DNA of 64,000 bases from Prescottella equi (GCF_020171745.1 NZ_JAIVAH010000012.1:186001-250000); one strand, 5' to 3'; positions 33,514-44,143 are shown, counted from the stretch's first letter. Notes: generated by a model from the sequence alone, not told the origin. A program made the numbers and translations.

Positions 33514-34584
33514 GTGAGTCCTGACGAGCGGGGTGTGCAGCCGCCACGGGTGGTCCTGGTGACCGGTGCGAGCCGGTTCCCGGGCGGGTTCCTGGTGTCG
33601 CGGCTGGTCCAGGACCCGGGAATCGAGCGCGTCGTCGCAGTCGACGCCGTCTCGCCCAGCAAGGACATGATGCGCCGGATGGGCCGCGCCGAGTTCGTCC
33701 GCGCCGACATTCGGAACCCCTTGATCGGCAAGGTGATCCGGGGCGCCGAGGTCGACACCGTGGTGCACGCGGCCACCGTCGCGCAGGCCCCCCGGTCGGG
33801 CAGTCGCGCGGCGATGAAGGACATGAACGTCATCGGCGCGATGCAGTTGTTCGCGATGTGCCAGAAATCGCCCAGCGTGCGCAAGGTGGTGCTGCGGTCC
33901 GCGTCGGCCGTGTACGGCGGTAGCCCCGCCGATCCCGCCAAGTTCACCGAGGAAATGGGCGCGCGGCGCCCACCGCGCGGCGCCTGGGCCCGGGACTGCA
34001 TCGACATCGAGGGCTACGCGCGGGCGATGGGCCGACGCCGCCCCGACATCGCCGTGTCCATCCTGCGGCTCGCGCCCCTGATGGGCCCGCACCGGCACGG
34101 GTGGGTCGCGCGGTACCTGTCGTCCCCGATCGTGCCGAGCATCCTCGGTCGTGACGCCCGCATGCAGTTGCTCCACGAGGAGGACGCGCTCACGGCGCTG
34201 CATCGCGCCACGGTCGCCGGGCCCACCGGCACCTTCAACGTGGCCGGCGACGGGATCGTGATGATGTCGCAGGCCGTGCGCCGGGCCGGACGCGTCGAGG
34301 TTCCGATGCCGTTCTCACTGTTCCGCAGCGCCGGCCGGGCCCTGATGGGGTCGCAGATGCGCTCCTTCACGCACGAGCAGCTCGACTACTTCCACTTCGG
34401 GTGCGGGCTCGACACCACCCGGATGCGCGCCGAACTGGGATTCGAGCCGCGCTGGACGACCGTCGAGGCCCTCGACGACTTCGTGCGGGGCACGGGGCTG
34501 ACCCCGGTGATCCGGCCTGAGTGGGTCGATCGCGTCGAGGCGACCGCGCTCGGCCTCGTCGGAGCGGATGGCCGCCGCGGGTGA
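33514..34584 (+). CDS. NAD-dependent epimerase/dehydratase-like protein (GalE2/Rv0501-like)
   Basis: A 356-residue extended SDR. VVLVTGASRFPGGFLVSRLV is the nucleotide loop and LRSASAVYGG holds the conserved serine region, but the expected catalytic Tyr-x3-Lys is not intact: EGYARAMGRRRPD has Met where Lys should be. This agrees with a non-classical or non-catalytic role. It matches Rv0501. GTG 33514 has a GGGGG site upstream and TAGGCT near 33477 is a possible -10. The downstream acyltransferase gene starts within or just after its 3' end. Confidence 0.85.
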   Translation: MSPDERGVQPPRVVLVTGASRFPGGFLVSRLVQDPGIERVVAVDAVSPSKDMMRRMGRAEFVRADIRNPLIGKVIRGAEVDTVVHAATVAQAPRSGSRAAMKDMNVIGAMQLFAMCQKSPSVRKVVLRSASAVYGGSPADPAKFTEEMGARRPPRGAWARDCIDIEGYARAMGRRRPDIAVSILRLAPLMGPHRHGWVARYLSSPIVPSILGRDARMQLLHEEDALTALHRATVAGPTGTFNVAGDGIVMMSQAVRRAGRVEVPMPFSLFRSAGRALMGSQMRSFTHEQLDYFHFGCGLDTTRMRAELGFEPRWTTVEALDDFVRGTGLTPVIRPEWVDRVEATALGLVGADGRRG

Positions 34585-34633
34585 CGGCTCGGTGCAGCGG
34601 GAGAGCAGTGGGGTCGGATCGAAGGGGGTTGTG

Positions 34634-35662
34634 GTGAACGAGGTGGCGAAGGTGATCCCGTTGCATGCGGACGCGCGCGCTCGGTCGACGCGTGACCGGG
34701 CGACGGACCGACGCACGTCCCGACCCGCGGCCGATACCAGCACGCTCCACGACCCGCACGGGACGGACGGGGCCGGGAACGGATCGCCGGCGGACGACGC
34801 GTCCGGCAGCGGACTGCGGGCCCGGGTCGCCGGTCAGGTGGCCGGCGCCGCCGGGTTCGTGCGACGAAGGCTGTCCGGCGACTACGAGGTGGACGAGTTC
34901 GGGTACGACCCGCACTTCGCCGACGGCGTCTTCCTGCCCGCACTGCGTCCGCTGTTCGAGAAGTGGTTCCGGGTCGAGGTCCGCGGCGTGGAGAACATCC
35001 CCGCCGACGGGGGCGCGCTCGTCGTCGCCAACCACGCCGGGGTGGTGCCGATCGACGCGCTCATGACCTCGGTCGCGGTGCACGACCACCACCCGCAGCA
35101 GCGCGCGCTGCGGATGCTCGCGGCCGACCTGGCGTTCGAGATGCCGGTCGTCGGCAACATCGCACGCAAGGCCGGGCACACGCTCGCGTGCCATCCCGAC
35201 GCCGAGCGGCTACTCCGCGGCGGTGAGGTGGCCGCGGTGTTCCCCGAGGGTTTCAAGGGCATCGGCAAGCCCTTCTCCGAGCGGTACAAGCTGCAACGGT
35301 TCGGCCGGGGCGGATTCGTCTCCGCCGCGATGCGGGCCGGCGCGCCGATCATCCCGTGCTCGATCGTCGGATCCGAGGAGATCTACCCGAAGATCGGCGA
35401 CATCGCCCCGCTGGCCCGACTGCTGAACATGCCGTACTTCCCGGTGACCCCGCTGTTCCCGCACCTGGGTCCGCTCGGTCTCGTGCCGCTGCCGTCCAAG
35501 TGGTACATCGAGTTCGGGACGCCGATCCCCACCGACACCTACGACGCCGCCGAGGCCGACGATCCGATGGTGCTGTTCGAGGTCACCGACCACGTCCGCG
35601 AGATCATCCAGCAGACGCTCTACCGGCTGCTGGCGCAGCGCCGCAACGTCTTCATGGGCTGA
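34634..35662 (+). CDS. Phospholipid/glycerol acyltransferase (Rv0502-like)
   Basis: A 342-residue PlsC-superfamily protein with a disordered N-terminal 75 residues. [12 protein letters not shown] is the acyltransferase active-site motif in its H-x6-D subfamily form, followed by [27 protein letters not shown] (glycerol-phosphate binding) and [12 protein letters not shown]. It probably acylates a lysolipid or wax/triacylglycerol precursor at the membrane. GTG 34634 has AAGGGGG 6 nt upstream; ATG 34568, overlapping the epimerase gene, is the alternative. Its 3' end overlaps the converging HAD gene by 43 bp. Confidence 0.85.
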   Translation: MNEVAKVIPLHADARARSTRDRATDRRTSRPAADTSTLHDPHGTDGAGNGSPADDASGSGLRARVAGQVAGAAGFVRRRLSGDYEVDEFGYDPHFADGVFLPALRPLFEKWFRVEVRGVENIPADGGALVVANHAGVVPIDALMTSVAVHDHHPQQRALRMLAADLAFEMPVVGNIARKAGHTLACHPDAERLLRGGEVAAVFPEGFKGIGKPFSERYKLQRFGRGGFVSAAMRAGAPIIPCSIVGSEEIYPKIGDIAPLARLLNMPYFPVTPLFPHLGPLGLVPLPSKWYIEFGTPIPTDTYDAAEADDPMVLFEVTDHVREIIQQTLYRLLAQRRNVFMG

Positions 35663-36756
35663 CGGCCGGACCCGGAAGCGGCCCGATCGGCGGCCAGTTG
35701 CGCCAGCAGGGCGCGGTCGCGGCGTCGGCTGAGGATGGCCCCCACGGCGCCGCCGACGGCGCCGAGCAGCAGCGCGGTGGGCACGCCGATCTTGGCGGCC
35801 TTGCGCCCGGTACGGAAGTCGCGGACGTCCCAGCCCCGGGTCTTGGCGAGTTCCCGTAGATCGGCGTCGGGGTTGACGGCGACTGCGGTCCCGACCAGCG
35901 ACAGCATCGGGACGTCGTTGTAGCTGTCCGAGTACGCGGTGCAGCGCTTGAGGTTGAGGCCCTCGCGCACCGCGAGCGTGCGGACCGCGTGGGCCTTGCC
36001 GAGCCCGTGCAGGATGTCGCCGACGAGTCGGCCGGTGAAGACGCCGTCCTCGCTCTCGGCGACCGTGCCCAGCGCGCCGGTCAGGCCGAGGCGCTTGGCG
36101 ATCACCTGCGCCAGTTCGACGGGGGTGGCGGTCACGAGCCACACCTGCTGGCCCGCGTCGAGGTGCATCTGCGCGAGGGCCCGGGTGCCGGCCCAGATCT
36201 TGTCGGCGATGACCTCGTCGTAGATCTCCTCGCCGAGGCGGGCGAGTTCGGCGGTGGACCGGCCGGCGACGAACGACAGCGCCTTCTCCCGGCCCTCCGC
36301 GACGTCGTCGCTGTTCTCCTTGCCGGTGATGCGGAACTTGACCTGCTTCCACGCGAAGTCGACCAGGTCGGAGGTCTTGAGGTACTTGCGGGCGGCGAGA
36401 CCGCGCGCGAAGTGGATGATCGACGCGCCCTGCACCATCGTGTTGTCGACGTCGAAGAACGCGGCGGCGGTCAGATCCCGTGGGACGGCGGGCTCGGCCG
36501 GGGGTTCGACGATCTCGGGGACTTCGAGGCCCGGTTCGGTGTCGGGCTCGGCGGCCTCCAGTGCGGCCGCCGCCTCGGCTGCCTCGGCCTCCTGGATCGC
36601 GAGTGCGGCGTCGGCGCTCGCCTCGCCGGCAAGGTTCGCCCGCAACTCGGCCTCGCTCGGCCCCAGCAGGTTACGGATCCTGCGGCGGCCCGGGCGCAGA
36701 ATCCCGGACAGACCCACACCGAATTTCGCGCCGTTCGGCAGTGATCGTCCAGGCAC
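35620..36756 (-). CDS. HAD-IB phosphatase (SerB1-like)
   Basis: A 378-residue protein with an Ala/Glu-rich N-terminal extension of about 90 residues, then a HAD phosphatase domain: [13 protein letters not shown] (motif I), VTATP (motif II), and [11 protein letters not shown] (motif IV), and a C-terminal hydrophobic helix ([20 protein letters not shown]). HAD-IB enzymes include phosphoserine phosphatases, but this long membrane-tethered form (match of Rv0505c) may act on another phosphomonoester. GTG 36756 has GGGAGG 5 nt upstream; GTG 36762 overlaps that site and is less likely. Confidence 0.87.
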   Translation of the reverse strand: MPGRSLPNGAKFGVGLSGILRPGRRRIRNLLGPSEAELRANLAGEASADAALAIQEAEAAEAAAALEAAEPDTEPGLEVPEIVEPPAEPAVPRDLTAAAFFDVDNTMVQGASIIHFARGLAARKYLKTSDLVDFAWKQVKFRITGKENSDDVAEGREKALSFVAGRSTAELARLGEEIYDEVIADKIWAGTRALAQMHLDAGQQVWLVTATPVELAQVIAKRLGLTGALGTVAESEDGVFTGRLVGDILHGLGKAHAVRTLAVREGLNLKRCTAYSDSYNDVPMLSLVGTAVAVNPDADLRELAKTRGWDVRDFRTGRKAAKIGVPTALLLGAVGGAVGAILSRRRDRALLAQLAADRAASGSGRQPMKTLRRCASSR

Positions 36757-36947
36757 TCGCACCTCCCGTGTCGAAGACAGCTCCGGCTCACCTCTGGCTC
36801 ACCCTAGCCCGCGCGTCGGCGCCGATCCCGCTGGATGGTCCAGCGGTCCACGGCGTGTGATGTTCGTCTCGAAACGGAACGGTCCGGAACCCCCGGGGGT
36901 GGGGCGCTCCCGAACCCCGCCGCGAGCCTCGAGGAACACTGGGGCGC

Positions 36948-37211
36948 ATGGATCAGTCGCGACACCGGATCACTCTGCTCACTCGCGCCGGTTGCGGCGC
37001 CTGTCTCCCGGCGCGCGAGCTTCTCGATGCGATCTGCAGCGAGTTCGAATTGGAACTGACCTGCGTGGACGTCGACGAGGTCGCGGCCGAGAACCCCGAT
37101 CTGCGTGCCGAGTACGGGGACCGCTTGCCGGTCGTCCTCCTCGACGGCAAGGAGCACAGCTACTGGGAGGTCGACGAGGACCGGTTGCGCGCGGACCTCA
37201 CGGCGGGCTGA
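36948..37211 (+). CDS. Glutaredoxin-like protein (Rv0508-like)
   Basis: An 87-residue thioredoxin-fold protein. LLTRAGCGACLPARELL has a CGAC redox motif, and DRLPVVLLDGKEH carries the cis-proline. This is the DUF836/glutaredoxin-like group found next to hemA in actinobacteria (Rv0508). It likely handles small disulfides, possibly with mycothiol or thioredoxin reductase. ATG 36948 is the start. The preceding 190 bp hold the serB-like promoter on the reverse strand and a CGCTGGA/TCCAGCG hairpin. Confidence 0.88.
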   Translation: MDQSRHRITLLTRAGCGACLPARELLDAICSEFELELTCVDVDEVAAENPDLRAEYGDRLPVVLLDGKEHSYWEVDEDRLRADLTAG

Positions 37212-37319
37212 TTCCGGGCCTCGGGCACCGCTCGCATCGTCGAGTGGGAAGGGTCACGCCGGACCATCGGGTTCGGTCGCTTTGCAGGTGAGAGCACGTG
37301 TGAGGGCGGTCGAGCAACT

Positions 37320-37337
37320 TTGTGCATGGCTTCACAA
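37320..37337. promoter_or_regulatory. Rex operator at rex-hem promoter
   Basis: TTGTGCATGGCTTCACAA matches the Rex consensus TTGTGAAnnnnTTCACAA with one mismatch. TACCGT (37343-37348) is a good -10 and TTGTGC (37320-37325) a fitting -35 with 17-bp spacing, so bound Rex would block polymerase. A second half-site, TGTGAACAAA, follows at 37351. Confidence 0.8.
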
Positions 37338-37420
37338 GCGGTTACCGTGGTGTGAACAAACGCCCCGGACCTTCGTGTGAAGGCCGGGGTACACGGCCGA
37401 CCGGACGAGGAACCATCGAC

Positions 37421-38218
37421 GTGAGTGAACAGCACCAGACGCAGGGGACAGTGGCCCGCGGCGTCTCCGGGGCTGCTCCGTCCGCTTCTCGGCGTGGAAC
37501 GCCTCCCGCTGCGCAGCACCGGGACATTCCCCAGGCTACGGTGACGCGTCTCGCGACGTACCTGCGGGTCCTCGGACTACTCGCGGACGAGGGCGCCATC
37601 ATCGTCTCCAGCGAGGAACTCGCCACCGCGTCCGGCGTCGGATCGGCCAAGCTGCGCAAGGACCTCTCGTTCCTGGGCCCCAACGGTGTTCGCGGTGTCG
37701 GCTACGACGTCACCCGGCTGCGGGCCCGCATCGAATCCGCACTCGGGCTCGACCGGGGCCACCGCGTGGTGCTCGTGGGTGTCGGCAACCTGGGGCGGGC
37801 CCTGGCCGGCTACGGCGGGTTCGACCGCCGCGGATTCTCGATGGTGGGCCTGTTCGACCGCGACCCCGCACTGGTCGGCGCCGACATCGGCGGCCTCACG
37901 GTTCGCGACGTCGCCGAACTGGCCGACGCGTGCCGCGAACTCGACGCCACGATCGGCGTCATCGCGACCCCGGACACCGCCGCGCAGGACGTCTGCGATC
38001 AGCTCGTCGGCGCCGGACTGCGCTGCATTCTCAGCTTCTCCCCGCTCACGCTGGAGATCCCCGACCACGTCGAGATGCGCCGGGTGGACCTCGCGATGGA
38101 GATGCAGGTGCTCTCCTTCAACCTGGCGCGCAACGAGGAACAGTCTCCCCAGCAGGCCTCCGCCGCATCCGTGGCGGTTGGCGCTTCGACCAGAAACGGA
38201 TCGGTGATCAGGCCGTGA
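37421..38218 (+). CDS. rex: Redox-sensing transcriptional repressor Rex
   Basis: A 265-residue NADH/NAD+ sensor. The N-terminal winged helix ([45 protein letters not shown]) is followed by a Rossmann domain ([19 protein letters not shown]). NADH binding releases Rex from DNA. It leads a rex-hemACDB operon, as in Streptomyces coelicolor where Rex controls rex-hemACD; M. tuberculosis has hemA here without rex. GTG 37421 has GAGGA upstream. hemA overlaps its TGA. The operator just upstream implies autoregulation. Confidence 0.95.
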   Translation: MSEQHQTQGTVARGVSGAAPSASRRGTPPAAQHRDIPQATVTRLATYLRVLGLLADEGAIIVSSEELATASGVGSAKLRKDLSFLGPNGVRGVGYDVTRLRARIESALGLDRGHRVVLVGVGNLGRALAGYGGFDRRGFSMVGLFDRDPALVGADIGGLTVRDVAELADACRELDATIGVIATPDTAAQDVCDQLVGAGLRCILSFSPLTLEIPDHVEMRRVDLAMEMQVLSFNLARNEEQSPQQASAASVAVGASTRNGSVIRP

Positions 38219-39588
38219 GTGTGCTTCTCGTCGGGATCTCGCACCGCAGTGCTCCCGTCTCGGTCCTCGAGCGGATCGCGGTGACCGATACCGACCGCCC
38301 GAAGCTGACGGACAAGATGCTCGCCTCGGCGCACATCTCCGAGGCGATGATCGTCTCGACGTGCAACCGCATCGAGATCTACGCCGTCGTCGACGCGTTC
38401 CACGGCGCACTCACCGAGATCGGCGAACTGCTCTCCGCGCATTCCGGGCTCGACCTCACCGAACTGCACAAGCACGCGTACGTCCGGTACAGCGAGGCCG
38501 CCGCCGAGCACCTGTTCGCGGTCGCCAGCGGCCTCGACTCGATGGTCATCGGCGAGCAGCAGATCCTCGGCCAGATCCGCGCCGCGTACGCGGCCTCCGA
38601 CTCGCAGCAGGCGGCCGGCCGCGCGCTGCACGAACTGGCGCAGCAGGCACTGCGGGTCGGCAAGCGAGTCCACTCCGAGACCGGCATCGACGCCGCCGGT
38701 GCCTCCGTGGTGTCCGTCGCCCTCGACCGCGCCGCCGGGATCCTCGGTGACGGCGGACTGGTCGGCCGCACCGCCGTCGTCGTCGGCGCCGGCGCGATGG
38801 GCAGCCTGTCGGTCGCGCACCTCACCCGCGCCGGGATCGGCCGCATCCTCGTCGTCAACCGCACCCGCGAACGCGCCGAGCACCTCGCGGCCACCGCGGT
38901 GGGCAACGGCGTCGACGCGGCCGCCATGAGCTTCGACGACCTGTCCGACGCGATGGCGCAGTCCGACGTCCTCGTCACCTGTACCGGCGCGGTCGGTTCC
39001 GTCGTCACGCTCGCCGACACGCACCGGGCCCTGGCAACCCCGGGACGCGAGCCGAACCGTCCGCTGGTGATCTGCGACCTGGGTCTGCCCCGCGACGTGG
39101 AGCCGGCCGTCGCCGGACTGCCCGAGGTGGTCGTCCTCGACATGGCTGCGCTGCAACGGGATCCGTCTGCCGGTGCCGCCGCGTCCGACGCCGAAGCCGC
39201 CCGCGCGATCGTCGCCTCCGAACTCTCCCAGTACCTGGCCTCGCAGCGTCTCGCCGAGGTCACCCCGACCGTCACCGCGCTGCGTCAGCGCGCGGCCGAG
39301 GTCGTCGAGGCCGAACTGCTGCGCTTGGACTCGCGCCTGCCCGGGCTCGAGGACCCACAGCGCGACGAGGTGGCGCGCACCGTCCGCCGCGTCGTCGACA
39401 AGCTGCTGCACGCGCCGACGGTGCGGGTCAAACAGCTCGCGTCCACTCCGGGCGGCGACACGTACGCCGCGGCGCTGCGGGAGCTGTTCGAACTGCGCCC
39501 CGGATCGGCGGAGGCGGTTGCCGCGCCGATCGATCTGGACGATTTCACCACCGGACCCGACATCACAGGAAAGGATGCGCAGGCATGA
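38215..39588 (+). CDS. hemA: Glutamyl-tRNA reductase
   Basis: First committed enzyme of the C5 tetrapyrrole pathway, reducing Glu-tRNA to glutamate-1-semialdehyde with NADPH. The 457-residue protein has [15 protein letters not shown], the active-site STCNRIEIY (catalytic Cys) and [13 protein letters not shown], then the NADPH domain ([16 protein letters not shown]) and a helical dimerisation domain. GTG 38215 overlaps the rex stop as GTGA, and hemC overlaps its own stop, so the genes are translationally coupled. Confidence 0.96.
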   Translation: MSVLLVGISHRSAPVSVLERIAVTDTDRPKLTDKMLASAHISEAMIVSTCNRIEIYAVVDAFHGALTEIGELLSAHSGLDLTELHKHAYVRYSEAAAEHLFAVASGLDSMVIGEQQILGQIRAAYAASDSQQAAGRALHELAQQALRVGKRVHSETGIDAAGASVVSVALDRAAGILGDGGLVGRTAVVVGAGAMGSLSVAHLTRAGIGRILVVNRTRERAEHLAATAVGNGVDAAAMSFDDLSDAMAQSDVLVTCTGAVGSVVTLADTHRALATPGREPNRPLVICDLGLPRDVEPAVAGLPEVVVLDMAALQRDPSAGAAASDAEAARAIVASELSQYLASQRLAEVTPTVTALRQRAAEVVEAELLRLDSRLPGLEDPQRDEVARTVRRVVDKLLHAPTVRVKQLASTPGGDTYAAALRELFELRPGSAEAVAAPIDLDDFTTGPDITGKDAQA

Positions 39589-40589
39589 GCACCGATGCGG
39601 CCGCGTCGCCGGCCACCGACCTGAACGTCGGCCCGGACACCCGCACCCTGCGGATCGGCACGCGAGGCAGTCTGCTCGCGACGACCCAGGCCGGCCATGT
39701 GCGCGACGCGCTGATCGCCGCCGGGCACCCCGCCGAGCTGGTGATCATCAAGACCAAGGGTGACGTCACCCCCGGACCGGTGCAGCGCATCGGCGTCGGC
39801 GTGTTCGTCGCCGAGCTGCGCGAGGCACTGGTCGCCGGCGAGGTGGACGTCGCGGTCCACTCCTACAAGGACCTGCCCACCGAGCAGCCCCACGACCTGA
39901 CGATCGCCGCGGTCCCGCCGCGCGAGGATCCGCGCGACGCGCTCGTCGCCCGGGACGGCCTCGTGCTCGGCGAACTGCCGCCGGGATCGCGGATCGGCAC
40001 GTCGGCGCCCCGTCGGCGCGCTCAGCTGCGGGCGCTCGGGCTGGGTCTCGAGATCGAGCCGCTGCGCGGCAACGTCGACACGCGGCTCGGCAAGGTCGCG
40101 TCCGGTGAGCTCGACGCGATCGTGATCGCGCGCGCCGGCCTGTCCCGCATCGGTCGCGCCGGCGAGATCACCGAGACGCTCGACCCCGTCCAGATGCTGC
40201 CCGCGCCGTCGCAGGGTGCCCTGGCCGTCGAGTGCCGCTCCGACAACCCGGAGCTCATCGCGGTCCTCGGTGAGCTCGAAGATCACGCGACCCGCGCCGC
40301 GGTGGTGGCCGAGCGCGCCCTGCTCGCCGAGCTCGAGGCGGGCTGCACCGCCCCGGTGGGCGCGATCGCCGAGGTCGTCGAGTCGCTCGACGACGACGGC
40401 AGAGTTTTCGAGGAACTGTCGGTCCGCGGCTGTGCCGCCGCGATCGACGGCTCCGATGTGATTCGGGCGTCCGCTGTGGGGTCGCCCGAGCGTGCCGACG
40501 AGTTGGGGCGTGCGGTTGCACGGGAACTCCTCGACCTGGGTGCACGCGATCTGATGACGATTGCCGAGGACGGTGATGCCGATGCTTGA
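39585..40589 (+). CDS. hemC: Porphobilinogen deaminase
   Basis: Hydroxymethylbilane synthase, polymerising four porphobilinogens. The 334-residue protein has [51 protein letters not shown] and the cofactor-attachment cysteine in [14 protein letters not shown] 39585 overlaps the hemA TGA by four bases (ATGA). Confidence 0.96.
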   Translation: MSTDAAASPATDLNVGPDTRTLRIGTRGSLLATTQAGHVRDALIAAGHPAELVIIKTKGDVTPGPVQRIGVGVFVAELREALVAGEVDVAVHSYKDLPTEQPHDLTIAAVPPREDPRDALVARDGLVLGELPPGSRIGTSAPRRRAQLRALGLGLEIEPLRGNVDTRLGKVASGELDAIVIARAGLSRIGRAGEITETLDPVQMLPAPSQGALAVECRSDNPELIAVLGELEDHATRAAVVAERALLAELEAGCTAPVGAIAEVVESLDDDGRVFEELSVRGCAAAIDGSDVIRASAVGSPERADELGRAVARELLDLGARDLMTIAEDGDADA

Positions 40590-40664
40590 CCTGCTCGGCC
40601 GTCCGAGGCCTGATTTCACGCTTTCTACTACCTATCGACATGAGACCGCACTGGAGAACTACCG

Positions 40665-42230
40665 ATGAGCCGAGTCCGTAAGAACAGCCCCGGACGGATC
40701 CTCTTTGTGGGATCGGGACCCGGTGATCCGGCGCTGCTCACCGTCCGCGCCCACGACGTGCTCGCGTCGGCCGCGCTGGCGTTCACCGACCCCGATGTGG
40801 ACAAGGGCGTGACGGCCCTCGTCGGCACCGCACTCGGCCGCGACCCGGAGACCGATCTGCCGATCGCCGAGGTCCGTCCCGCGCTGGGCGAGCCCGCCGA
40901 GGTCGCCAAGACCCTCGTCGCCGAGGCCAAGAACGGCCACGACGTGGTCCGTCTCGTCTCGGGCGACCCGCTGACCACCGACTCGGTGATCGCGGAGGTC
41001 TCGGCCGTCGCCCGCACCCAGGTGGTGTTCGAGGTGCTGCCGGGCCTGCCGTCCGGATCCGCGGTCCCCAGCTACGCCGGTATGGCGCTGGGCTCGGGTC
41101 ACACCGAGGCCGACGTCCGCAGCGAGGTGGACTGGGCCGCGCTGGCCGCCGCACCGGGTCCGCTGGTGCTGCACGCCACGTCCGCGCACCTGGCCGAGAC
41201 GGCGAGCGCGCTCGTCGAACACGGCCTGGCACCGCAGACCCCGGCCGCGATCACCGTCCGCGGCACCACCCGTCAGCAGCGCACCGTCGAGGCCACCCTC
41301 GCGACGCTCAACGACGCCGGTTCCGAGCTGGTCGGCCCGCTGATCATCACGGTCGGCAAGGTCGTCTCGCAGCGCAACAAGATGTCGTGGTGGGAGTCGC
41401 GCGCCCTGTACGGCTGGACCGTCCTGGTGCCGCGCACCAAGGAGCAGGCCGCCGACATGAGCGACCGTCTCGTCACGCACGGCGCCATCCCGATCGAGGT
41501 GCCGACCATCGCGGTCGAGCCGCCGCGCAGCCCCGCGCAGATGGAGCGTTCGGTCAAGGGTCTGGTCGACGGCCGCTACCAGTGGGTGGTGTTCACCTCG
41601 ACCAACGCGGTGCGCGCGGTGTGGGAGAAGTTCGAGGCGTTCGGTCTGGACGCCCGCGCCTTCTCCGGCGTCAAGATCGCGTGCGTCGGTGAGGCCACCG
41701 CCGAGAAGGTGCGTTCGTTCGGCATCACCCCCGAGCTGGTGCCGTCGGGCGAGCAGTCCAGCGAGGGCCTGCTGGCCGACTTCCCGCCGTACGACGAGGT
41801 GTTCGACCCGGTCAACCGCGTCCTGCTGCCTCGCGCCGACATCGCCACCGAGACCCTCGCCGAGGGCCTGCGCGAGCGCGGCTGGGAGATCGACGACGTC
41901 ACCGCGTACCGCACCGTCCGGGCGGCGCCGCCGCCGGCCGAGACCCGCGAGATGATCAAGACGGGTGGCTTCGACGCCGTGTGCTTCACGTCGTCGTCGA
42001 CCGTGCGCAACCTGGTCGGCATCGCCGGCAAGCCGCACGCCCGCACGATCGTCGCGTGCATCGGTCCGAAGACGGCGGAGACCGCGATCGAGTTCGGTCT
42101 GCGCGTCGACGTCCAGCCGGAGACGGCGCAGATGGGACCGCTGGTGGAGGCGCTCGCCGAGCACGCGGCCCGACTGCGCGCCGAGGGTGCGCTGCCGCCT
42201 CCGCGTAAGAAGTCCCGCGCCCGCCGCTGA
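40665..42230 (+). CDS. hemD: Fusion of CobA-like methyltransferase domain and uroporphyrinogen-III synthase (HemD)
   Basis: A 521-residue two-domain protein. Residues 10-230 resemble a SAM uroporphyrinogen methyltransferase ([15 protein letters not shown]), but the usual GGDPFVFGRG loop is reduced to SGDPLTTDS and the YDRLV region is altered, so methylation is doubtful. Residues about 245-500 are a HemD domain ([45 protein letters not shown]) that closes hydroxymethylbilane to uroporphyrinogen III. ATG 40665 is the start; the 75-bp gap after hemC has no obvious signal. Confidence 0.92.
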   Translation: MSRVRKNSPGRILFVGSGPGDPALLTVRAHDVLASAALAFTDPDVDKGVTALVGTALGRDPETDLPIAEVRPALGEPAEVAKTLVAEAKNGHDVVRLVSGDPLTTDSVIAEVSAVARTQVVFEVLPGLPSGSAVPSYAGMALGSGHTEADVRSEVDWAALAAAPGPLVLHATSAHLAETASALVEHGLAPQTPAAITVRGTTRQQRTVEATLATLNDAGSELVGPLIITVGKVVSQRNKMSWWESRALYGWTVLVPRTKEQAADMSDRLVTHGAIPIEVPTIAVEPPRSPAQMERSVKGLVDGRYQWVVFTSTNAVRAVWEKFEAFGLDARAFSGVKIACVGEATAEKVRSFGITPELVPSGEQSSEGLLADFPPYDEVFDPVNRVLLPRADIATETLAEGLRERGWEIDDVTAYRTVRAAPPPAETREMIKTGGFDAVCFTSSSTVRNLVGIAGKPHARTIVACIGPKTAETAIEFGLRVDVQPETAQMGPLVEALAEHAARLRAEGALPPPRKKSRARR

Positions 42231-42249
42231 CCCCACCCTCGGGAGAACC

Positions 42250-43227
42250 GTGTTTCCAGTTCACCGTCCCCGTCGTCTGCGCGGTACTCCCGCGCTGCGC
42301 CGTTTGGTAGCCGAGACGTCGCTCGAACCGCGTCATCTCGTGCTACCGATGTTCGTCGCCGACGGCATCGACGAGCCGCGTCCGATCTCGTCGATGCCCG
42401 GCGTCGTCCAGCACACGCTGGACTCGCTGCGGAAGGCGGCGACCGACGCGGTCGCGGCCGGCGTGGGCGGGCTCATGCTGTTCGGCGTGCCGCGCGAGGA
42501 GGACAAGGACCCGGACGGATCGGGTGCCACCGATCCGGACGGCGTCCTCAACCGCGGCCTGGCCGCGCTGAGGGCCGAACTGGGTGACGCGACAGTCCTG
42601 ATGGCGGACACGTGCCTCGACGAGTTCACCTCGCACGGGCACTGCGGTGTGCTGACCGCCGACGGCCGGGTCGACAACGACGCGACCCTGGCCCGCTACG
42701 TGGACATGGCGGTCGCGCAGGCCGACGCCGGCGCTCACCTGCTCGGACCGAGCGGGATGATGGACGGCCAGGTCGCCGCGATCCGCAAGGGTCTCGACGC
42801 CGCCGGCCACACCGACGTCGGGCAGTTGGCGTACTCGGCGAAGTACGCGTCGGCGTTCTACGGACCGTTCCGCGAGGCCGTCGGCTCGTCACTCGAGGGC
42901 GACCGCCGCACCTACCAGCAGGATCCGGCGAACCGCCGCGAGTCGCTGCTCGAGGTGGATCTGGATCTCGCCGAGGGTGCCGACCTGGTGATGGTCAAGC
43001 CCGCGATGTCGTACCTGGACGTGTTGCGTGAGGTCGCCGACCGGTCGACGGTGCCGGTGGCCGCGTACCAGATCTCGGGTGAGTACGCGATGATCACCGC
43101 GGCTGCACAGAACGGCTGGATCGACCGTGACGCGGCCGTCCTCGAGTCTCTGCTGAGCATCCGCCGTGCCGGTGCCGACATCGTGCTGACCTACTGGGCC
43201 GCCGAGGCCGCGGGGTGGCTGGCATGA
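42250..43227 (+). CDS. hemB: Delta-aminolevulinic acid dehydratase (porphobilinogen synthase)
   Basis: Condenses two 5-aminolevulinates to porphobilinogen. The 325-residue protein has the Schiff-base lysines in [16 protein letters not shown] and [10 protein letters not shown]. The metal site reads [14 protein letters not shown]: a Cys-x-Asp-x7-Cys pattern, intermediate between the zinc (three Cys) and magnesium (Asp-type) classes. GTG 42250 follows GGGAGAA. The next membrane-protein gene overlaps its stop, extending the operon. Confidence 0.95.
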   Translation: MFPVHRPRRLRGTPALRRLVAETSLEPRHLVLPMFVADGIDEPRPISSMPGVVQHTLDSLRKAATDAVAAGVGGLMLFGVPREEDKDPDGSGATDPDGVLNRGLAALRAELGDATVLMADTCLDEFTSHGHCGVLTADGRVDNDATLARYVDMAVAQADAGAHLLGPSGMMDGQVAAIRKGLDAAGHTDVGQLAYSAKYASAFYGPFREAVGSSLEGDRRTYQQDPANRRESLLEVDLDLAEGADLVMVKPAMSYLDVLREVADRSTVPVAAYQISGEYAMITAAAQNGWIDRDAAVLESLLSIRRAGADIVLTYWAAEAAGWLA

Positions 43228-43871
43228 CCGGACAGTGGCCGCCGCCGCAGCAGCCGGGTCAGCCCGACCAGTGGCCTGGTACCCCGCAATACCCGTCGGG
43301 TCCGCCCCAGTACCCGGGGCAGCCGCAGGGTCAGTACCCGATGCCGCCGGTCCAGCCGGAGAAGCGTCCGGTGCCGGCCGACGTCCTGACTGCATTCCAG
43401 CTGTGGTTCGTCGTCGCGGCGTTGGGTGTCGTGTATCTCGTCGCGGCGCTGCTGTTCGTCCACAGCGACCGGGCGTCGTTCGTCGACCAGCTGATGGACG
43501 AGTTCACCAAACAGCAGATCGATCCGCTGCCCACACGGGCGGAGGTCGACCAGCTCCTGACGCTCGGCCTCGTCGCCACCGGCGTGATCCTCACCCTCGT
43601 GCTCGGCGGGTTGACGATCCTGTTCGCCTTCAAGATGCGCAAGGGCAAGAACTGGGCGCGCATCCTGCTCACCATGGCCGGCGTGTTCACGGTGTTCTCC
43701 GCCCTGCCGACGGTGTTCGGGGCGGGGCCGGGAAGCGGCACCGCCGCACTGCTGATGGGCGGTGCGGGCATCCTGCAGGCGGTCGCCGCGATCGGTGCAA
43801 TCGTGCTGATGCACCGCAAGGAATCGAACGCGTACTTCCTGAACCTGCCGCCGGCGCCTCCCAGCCGCTGA
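43224..43871 (+). CDS. Pro/Gln-rich membrane protein coupled to hemB
   Basis: A 215-residue protein with a disordered Pro/Gln/Tyr-rich N-terminal 50 residues ([18 protein letters not shown]) and four C-terminal membrane helices. This architecture is common in Mycobacteriales envelope proteins; no function is known. ATG 43224 overlaps the hemB TGA (ATGA). Its location corresponds to the membrane-protein gene Rv0513 region, although similarity was not tested. Confidence 0.8.
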   Translation: MTGQWPPPQQPGQPDQWPGTPQYPSGPPQYPGQPQGQYPMPPVQPEKRPVPADVLTAFQLWFVVAALGVVYLVAALLFVHSDRASFVDQLMDEFTKQQIDPLPTRAEVDQLLTLGLVATGVILTLVLGGLTILFAFKMRKGKNWARILLTMAGVFTVFSALPTVFGAGPGSGTAALLMGGAGILQAVAAIGAIVLMHRKESNAYFLNLPPAPPSR

Positions 43872-43911
43872 CCGGTTCTTCCGATTCGGCCTTCCCGACC
43901 GCGCGCTGTAG

Positions 43912-43927
43912 TGTGAATCGAGTCACA
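43912..43927. promoter_or_regulatory. Perfect CRP-like site over a promoter
   Basis: TGTGAATCGAGTCACA matches TGTGA-N6-TCACA exactly. It overlaps the -10 TAGTGT (43909-43914) and the expected transcription start near 43921, a position suited to repression of the small membrane-protein gene that follows. Confidence 0.7.
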
Positions 43928-43962
43928 TGAACAGCGTGTTCGGTCAGGCTCAGGGGGTTGGC

Positions 43963-44079
43963 ATGCGCGTCGAACATCGGACCGGTGGGCGACGAGAACT
44001 GGTGTGGATCGGGTTGATCGCACTGTTCGGGATCGCCACGCTGCTGCTGTTGATCCTGCCGGGCATCCTCGCTGCGTGA
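43963..44079 (+). CDS. Very small single-pass membrane protein behind CRP-like site
   Basis: A 38-residue ORF: basic N-terminus (MRVEHRTGGRREL) and one transmembrane helix (VWIGLIALFGIATLLLLILPGILAA). AGGGGG lies 6 nt before ATG 43963. An in-frame ATG at 43927 would add 12 residues but has no ribosome site and lies inside the CRP-like site. No family is recognised; promoter, operator and ribosome site together support a real gene. Confidence 0.6.
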   Translation: MRVEHRTGGRRELVWIGLIALFGIATLLLLILPGILAA

Positions 44080-44143
44080 CGTCCGCAACCGCGCTCGAGA
44101 CCTCTGTGATGCGCCCGCAGACGCGGTGCCGCAGGATGTGGTC

